NCBI RefSeq assembly: GCF_002162355.1
Contig: NZ_CP021434.1
Span: forward strand, 4,208,001-4,272,000
Source of the DNA: Tumebacillus avium
GTDB taxonomy: Bacteria > Bacillota > Bacilli > Tumebacillales > Tumebacillaceae
Direction: 5' to 3'
DNA: 64,000 bases
Numbering within the stretch: position 1 is the first letter of the stretch; every line of letters starts with the position of its first letter. A program made the translations under genes and the position numbers. Positions 62,201 to 64,000 of the stretch are shown here, in pieces. The notes under the pieces are model-generated. The model made no database searches and was not told the DNA's origin. It saw only the letters and a list, made by a program, of their open reading frames with translations.

Positions 62201-64000
62201 CTTCGGTGAACAACGCGACGTTGTATTCGAGGGCGAGCACCAGCCCTTCGCTTCGCTCGACCATCGTCCAGAGCAGATCGAACTTCGCAGTCTTGCTTTC
62301 CTGCGGCACGCCGACCAGCCGGATGTCATCGGTCATCGAACCTTCGGAAGCGAAGTTTTGCAAAGCGAACATCACCTGGAACAGCGGCGAATGGCTCTGA
62401 TCGCGCTCCGGCGCGAGCTCTTCGACCAGTTTCTCGAACGGAACGTCCTGATACTGGTACGCTTCCAGCGCCGTGTGTTTCACCCGCTGCACCATCTCTT
62501 GGAAACTCGGGTCGCCCGACAAGTCGGAGCGCAGCACGAGGGTGTTGACGAAAAATCCGATCAGCCCTTCGATGCCGCTGCGATTGCGGTTGGCGATCGG
62601 GGTGCCGATCAAGATGTCATCTTGTTTCGTGTAGTGGAACAAGAGCGCCTTAAATCCGGCGAGCAGCGTCATGAACATCGTGCTGCTCTCCCGCTTGCTC
62701 AACGCTTGCAACTGATGCATCAGCTCTTGCGGGAGCAGGAAGTCACGCGATTCACCTACGTACGTCTGCACGGCCGGGCGCTTAAAGTCGATCGGCAGTT
62801 CGAGGATCGGCAACGTGCCGCCAAGCTGCTGCTTCCAGTAGTTGAGCTGCTTGTCGAGCACCTCGCCCTGCAGGTACTCGCGCTGCCACAACGCAAAGTC
62901 GCCATATTGAATCGGCAGTTCCGGCAGCGGCGACGGTTCGCCTTTGACAAACGCCTGGTACAACGTTGTCAATTCGTTGATCAGCACCCCGTACGACCAG
63001 CCGTCGGCGATGATGTGGTGGATCGTGAACAGCATCAGATGATCCTGCTCCGACAGGCGCACCAGTTGCGCGCGCACCAGCGGTCCGGTGCTCAAGTTAA
63101 ACGGCAGCCGCGCTTCTTCATCGGCCAGACGCTTCACTTCCGCTTCCCGCTCCGCTTCCGGCAAATGCTCGATGCTGGAGATCGGCATCGGCAGTTCCAG
63201 CGCAGGCGCGATCACCTGTTCCGGGATCGTGTCTTGCATGCGGAAGGTGGTGCGCAGCGTTTCATGACGGCGGACGATCTCATTGAAGCTCTCGCGCAAC
63301 GCCTGCTCATCGAGCGGGCCGTAGACGCGGTACGCCATCGGAATGTTGTACAGCGGCGAGTTCGGAATCAGCTGATCGAGGAACCACAGGCGCTGCTGTG
63401 CGAAGGAAGTCGGCAACGCCTCCGCCTCTTCTTCCTCCATGCGACCGCCCTGCACCGGCCCTTGCTCTTCGGCCAGCATCCCGCTGCCCTGCGCCTCGGC
63501 GATGCGGGCGGAGAGTTCGGAGAGCGTCGGAGCTTCAAACAGCATGCGCAGCGGCAGGTCGACGCCAAAATCATCGAGCACGCGCGACATCAGGCGGGTC
63601 GCCAGCAGTGAGTGGCCACCCATTTCAAAAAAGTTGTCCTGCTGCCCGATGCGGTCGACGCGCAAAATGTCGGCCCAGATCGCAGCCAATTTTTGCTGAA
63701 CGTCCGTTTCCGGCGCCACATACTCGGTCTCCGCGCTGCGTGCGCCATCGGGCATCGGCAGAGCTTTGCGGTCGACTTTGCCGTTCGGGGTCAGCGGCAT
63801 CTCCTCCAGCACGACAAATGCGGACGGCACCATGTACTCCGGCAGCTGTTCTTTGGCGCGGGCGCGCAGAGCGGACACCGACACCTCTCTGCCATGCGGC
63901 ACGACATAGGCGGTGATGCGCTTATCGCCCGGCACGTCTTCGCGGACGATGACGACCGTCTCTTTGACATCTTCATGATGGCCGATCACCGATTCGATCT
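56229..64000 (-). CDS. Non-ribosomal peptide synthetase with C-terminal thioesterase (5' part off the right edge)
   Basis: About 2,590 residues are visible and the frame continues beyond base 64000; the GTG at 63989 is internal. Visible order: end of an A domain (1-95), T 105-170, C 200-630 (HHIIADGWS), A 645-1140, T 1160-1225, C 1245-1670 (HHIVSDGWS), A 1690-2180, T 2195-2260, TE 2290-2585 with GWSLGG and a late His in GHHFSIL. Codes: DIQYTAQVVK (Pro-like, about seven of ten positions) and DIAMFGAILK (no clear match). The TE means this synthetase finishes its own peptide. It is followed by a terminator before the next NRPS gene. Confidence 0.94.
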   Translation of the reverse strand, partial: IESVIGHHEDVKETVVIVREDVPGDKRITAYVVPHGREVSVSALRARAKEQLPEYMVPSAFVVLEEMPLTPNGKVDRKALPMPDGARSAETEYVAPETDVQQKLAAIWADILRVDRIGQQDNFFEMGGHSLLATRLMSRVLDDFGVDLPLRMLFEAPTLSELSARIAEAQGSGMLAEEQGPVQGGRMEEEEAEALPTSFAQQRLWFLDQLIPNSPLYNIPMAYRVYGPLDEQALRESFNEIVRRHETLRTTFRMQDTIPEQVIAPALELPMPISSIEHLPEAEREAEVKRLADEEARLPFNLSTGPLVRAQLVRLSEQDHLMLFTIHHIIADGWSYGVLINELTTLYQAFVKGEPSPLPELPIQYGDFALWQREYLQGEVLDKQLNYWKQQLGGTLPILELPIDFKRPAVQTYVGESRDFLLPQELMHQLQALSKRESSTMFMTLLAGFKALLFHYTKQDDILIGTPIANRNRSGIEGLIGFFVNTLVLRSDLSGDPSFQEMVQRVKHTALEAYQYQDVPFEKLVEELAPERDQSHSPLFQVMFALQNFASEGSMTDDIRLVGVPQESKTAKFDLLWTMVERSEGLVLALEYNVALFTEATVERMVRHFQTLLEAAVQDPSLPISALPLMAPEEEQNVLELSNGIALDYADGLCAHQMFEAQVTRTPDAVAVVLDQEQLTYAELNERGNQLAHHLKARGVGPEVLVGLCMGRSIDLAVATLGILKAGGAYVPLDPAHPKDRIGFILDDAQVKVLVTQAELVEHLPTDGVEVVAVDGDWPDIAKQPAHNPNSGETLENALYVIYTSGTTGKPKGVMMTHRPLRNMISWQLQETPYAFGERTLQYASMTFDISFQEYFCTLSTGGTLVLVSEEVRRDPVRLLGYLSEKGVHRIYLPFVAFQQLCEVAESLPEALPLQLKEITTAGDQLQTTRPVRNWLGSLNGCRLYNQYGPTECHVVTSYTLPLSQEEWPLLPPIGRPIGNTQIYILDPLMRPVPVGVPGEVYIGGMSLARGYLGRDELTAEKFVADPFSGKPGARLYRTGDLSRYMPDGNIEFYGRIDTQVKIRGYRIELGEIETILGQHPGVLETVVMAREEVEGGAKTMLVAYVVLDKEQEPTTHELRSFLKERLPEYMVPQLFMAIGAVPLTPNRKIDRKALPSPDGLRPELNESYVAPRTATEELMAGIFRDVLKVERIGIHDHFFDMGGHSLLATQMISRIRQVFGMELPVRALFEAATVASLVDYMKRHSELAKEVAAPPIVPVGRDRDLPLSFAQQRLWFIDRLTNQSSYNMFSGVRFTGDLNADALERGLQEIVRRHEVLRTTFSMVDGRPVQVVHADMTHELEKIDLRDLPAAEREAETLRLAGLEARKPFDLSQGPLFRSTMLTVAENEAVLLFTMHHIVSDGWSIGVFVRELGELYAAFAEGKDSPLPELHVQYADFAHWQREWLEGDNLQAQLAHWKDQLDGAKAVLPLPHDHPRPPVPSLRGGSHANSLSKELSDQLQALCQQEGVTMYMTLLAALNVLLFRYTGQDDILVGSPIAGRNRAEIEPLIGFFVNTLVLRTDLSGQPTFRELLQRVRQTALDSYAHQDLPFERLVEEVQPNRDMSVSPLFQVMFAVQNAPMGDLSLPGVTMSALEAGGGVANFELALMVYESEAGQLHAFNYQADLFEAATIERMAEHLQTLLAALVANPDCQIGDLPLLSAAEVQQFDAWNAGTFDFPHDKCAHELIAAHAARKPQAVAVECDGETLSYAELDARANALAHHLQNLGVAPDVLVGVCMEKSLEFVISLLAVQKAGGAYVPIDPAHPQDRIAYMLEDAQMAVLLTKEHLLPHLPASAAATVCVDREDSFAGYPDTAPVTTVQPHHLAYMLYTSGSTGKPKAVMIEHRQLVSTLTALIEEFGYDSSTRKLSVTTMTFDINVAEIFAPLLAGGTTVLLSKEQVLNIPLLIGELGRSTICMSVPTLMRHVAQEIMQQGTPITSLRTLFAGGEAVPADLQALLRQAFPNARIIVAYGPTETTILCTFQEAGERATERLIIGRALKNAKLRVYDAQGARVPLGVSGELYIGGFGVGRGYLGQPELTAEQFVELDGERWYKSGDLVRFLQDGTLEFLGRIDHQVKIRGFRIEIGEIESLLTAHPQVALTTVLALDDPHGEKRLVAYVEAADAEGLTAELRAHLRQSLPEYMIPSAFVVMEQLPLNDNGKIDRRALPVPEEIGIEREIEFVAPRDELETELAAIWEELLGTAPSVKDDFFAIGGHSLLAVRMMALVEQRLGFSLPLAVLFQDGTIEGLAGLLRQGAGTRTGTSIVPIQANGSKSPLFVVHPVGGGVFSYFELSRRLGADQPFYGLQALGFDDDSLPLTTMEEMAAWYIEEMRGVQAHGPYRLGGWSLGGAIAFEMTRQLRAQGETVELLLLLDTMAPVEQNHRAKMDDVTALSSFAGDLAGTNGFDFSQMSAMSAQLEALGVEKVLEMVYQQAQAAGSLPPGLKFEQVRRLFKVFKANTDAMADYAPADGVDEDVRVAFFRASTTPEFSSFEELRQDSFYGWGALCRNIELNEAEGHHFSILQPPNIQSLAERLQTYLEQVKSVSK

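Noticed and set aside
57471..63611. Two very long plus-strand frames (about 1,000 residues each) opposite the right-hand NRPS
   Set aside because: Same antisense effect of GC-rich codon use. No motifs and no ribosome sites.
63987..63989. GTG at 63989 as the start of the right-hand NRPS
   Set aside because: It lies inside the last part of an adenylation domain and the frame stays open to the window edge. The gene is truncated by the window.

Overview
The window looks like the chromosome of a moderately GC-rich Gram-positive of the order Bacillales. A member of the Alicyclobacillaceae such as Tumebacillus is my best guess, but that is inference only. The clues are strong AGGAGG-type ribosome binding sites, GTG and TTG starts, Firmicute-style intrinsic terminators, an S-layer-homology protein, and the birA-panB-panC-panD-dinG neighbourhood known from Bacillus. 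No rRNA, tRNA, CRISPR array or insertion sequence was seen.

Layout. (1) 1-7,928, minus strand: a DinG-type exonuclease (partial), an SLH/PrcB-like secreted protein, a TPR protein, panD, panC, panB and birA. A small membrane protein and an unknown secreted protein lie between panB and birA. panB has a long leader ending in an intrinsic hairpin. (2) 7,967-12,000: an A+T-rich, four-gene minus-strand cassette unlike its surroundings. It encodes an SMC-like ABC ATPase with a zinc hook, a small winged-helix-like middle component, and two proteins with death-like adaptor regions, one of which carries a TIR-like domain. I read it as an ABC-three-component type conflict (probable anti-phage) system. 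(3) 12,135-15,278, plus strand: a divergent Lgt-family membrane enzyme, a tetraether-synthase-like radical SAM protein and two small membrane proteins, probably a lipid-modifying operon. (4) 15,301-22,950: an NRPS with domain order C-A-T-C-A-T-C and no thioesterase. (5) 23,058-27,653: a rhodanese/metallo-beta-lactamase fusion, and a five-gene operon with a split TPP-dependent 2-oxoacid decarboxylase, an amino-acid-kinase-fold enzyme, a thymidylate-kinase-like enzyme and a beta-hydroxyacid-dehydrogenase-like enzyme. No PEP mutase is visible. (6) 27,764-35,857: an MFS exporter; a formate dehydrogenase operon (fdh catalytic subunit, DUF1641, cysteine-less HMA-like protein) divergent from fdhD; a second MFS transporter divergent from an AraC regulator. 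(7) 35,898-38,344: a calpain-family cysteine protease with an AGNR-type N-terminal motif, and a universal stress protein whose promoter is flanked by TCAGGGA repeats. (8) 38,631-64,000: a large NRPS operon on the minus strand. It contains the end of one synthetase with a thioesterase (cut by the window edge), a hairpin terminator, then a two-module and a three-module synthetase ending in a second thioesterase, followed by a rhodanese, a decayed GNAT gene and a SnoaL-like protein.

How the parts work together. Hand-read adenylation codes predict Pro and Asn for the two-module synthetase, and unknown, Thr and a Tyr-like residue for the three-module one. The likely product is a pentapeptide released by the last thioesterase. 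No stand-alone epimerisation domain is visible. The two thioesterases, with a terminator between them, suggest two separate peptide lines. The C-ended synthetase 17 kb away may form a third line or an auxiliary one.
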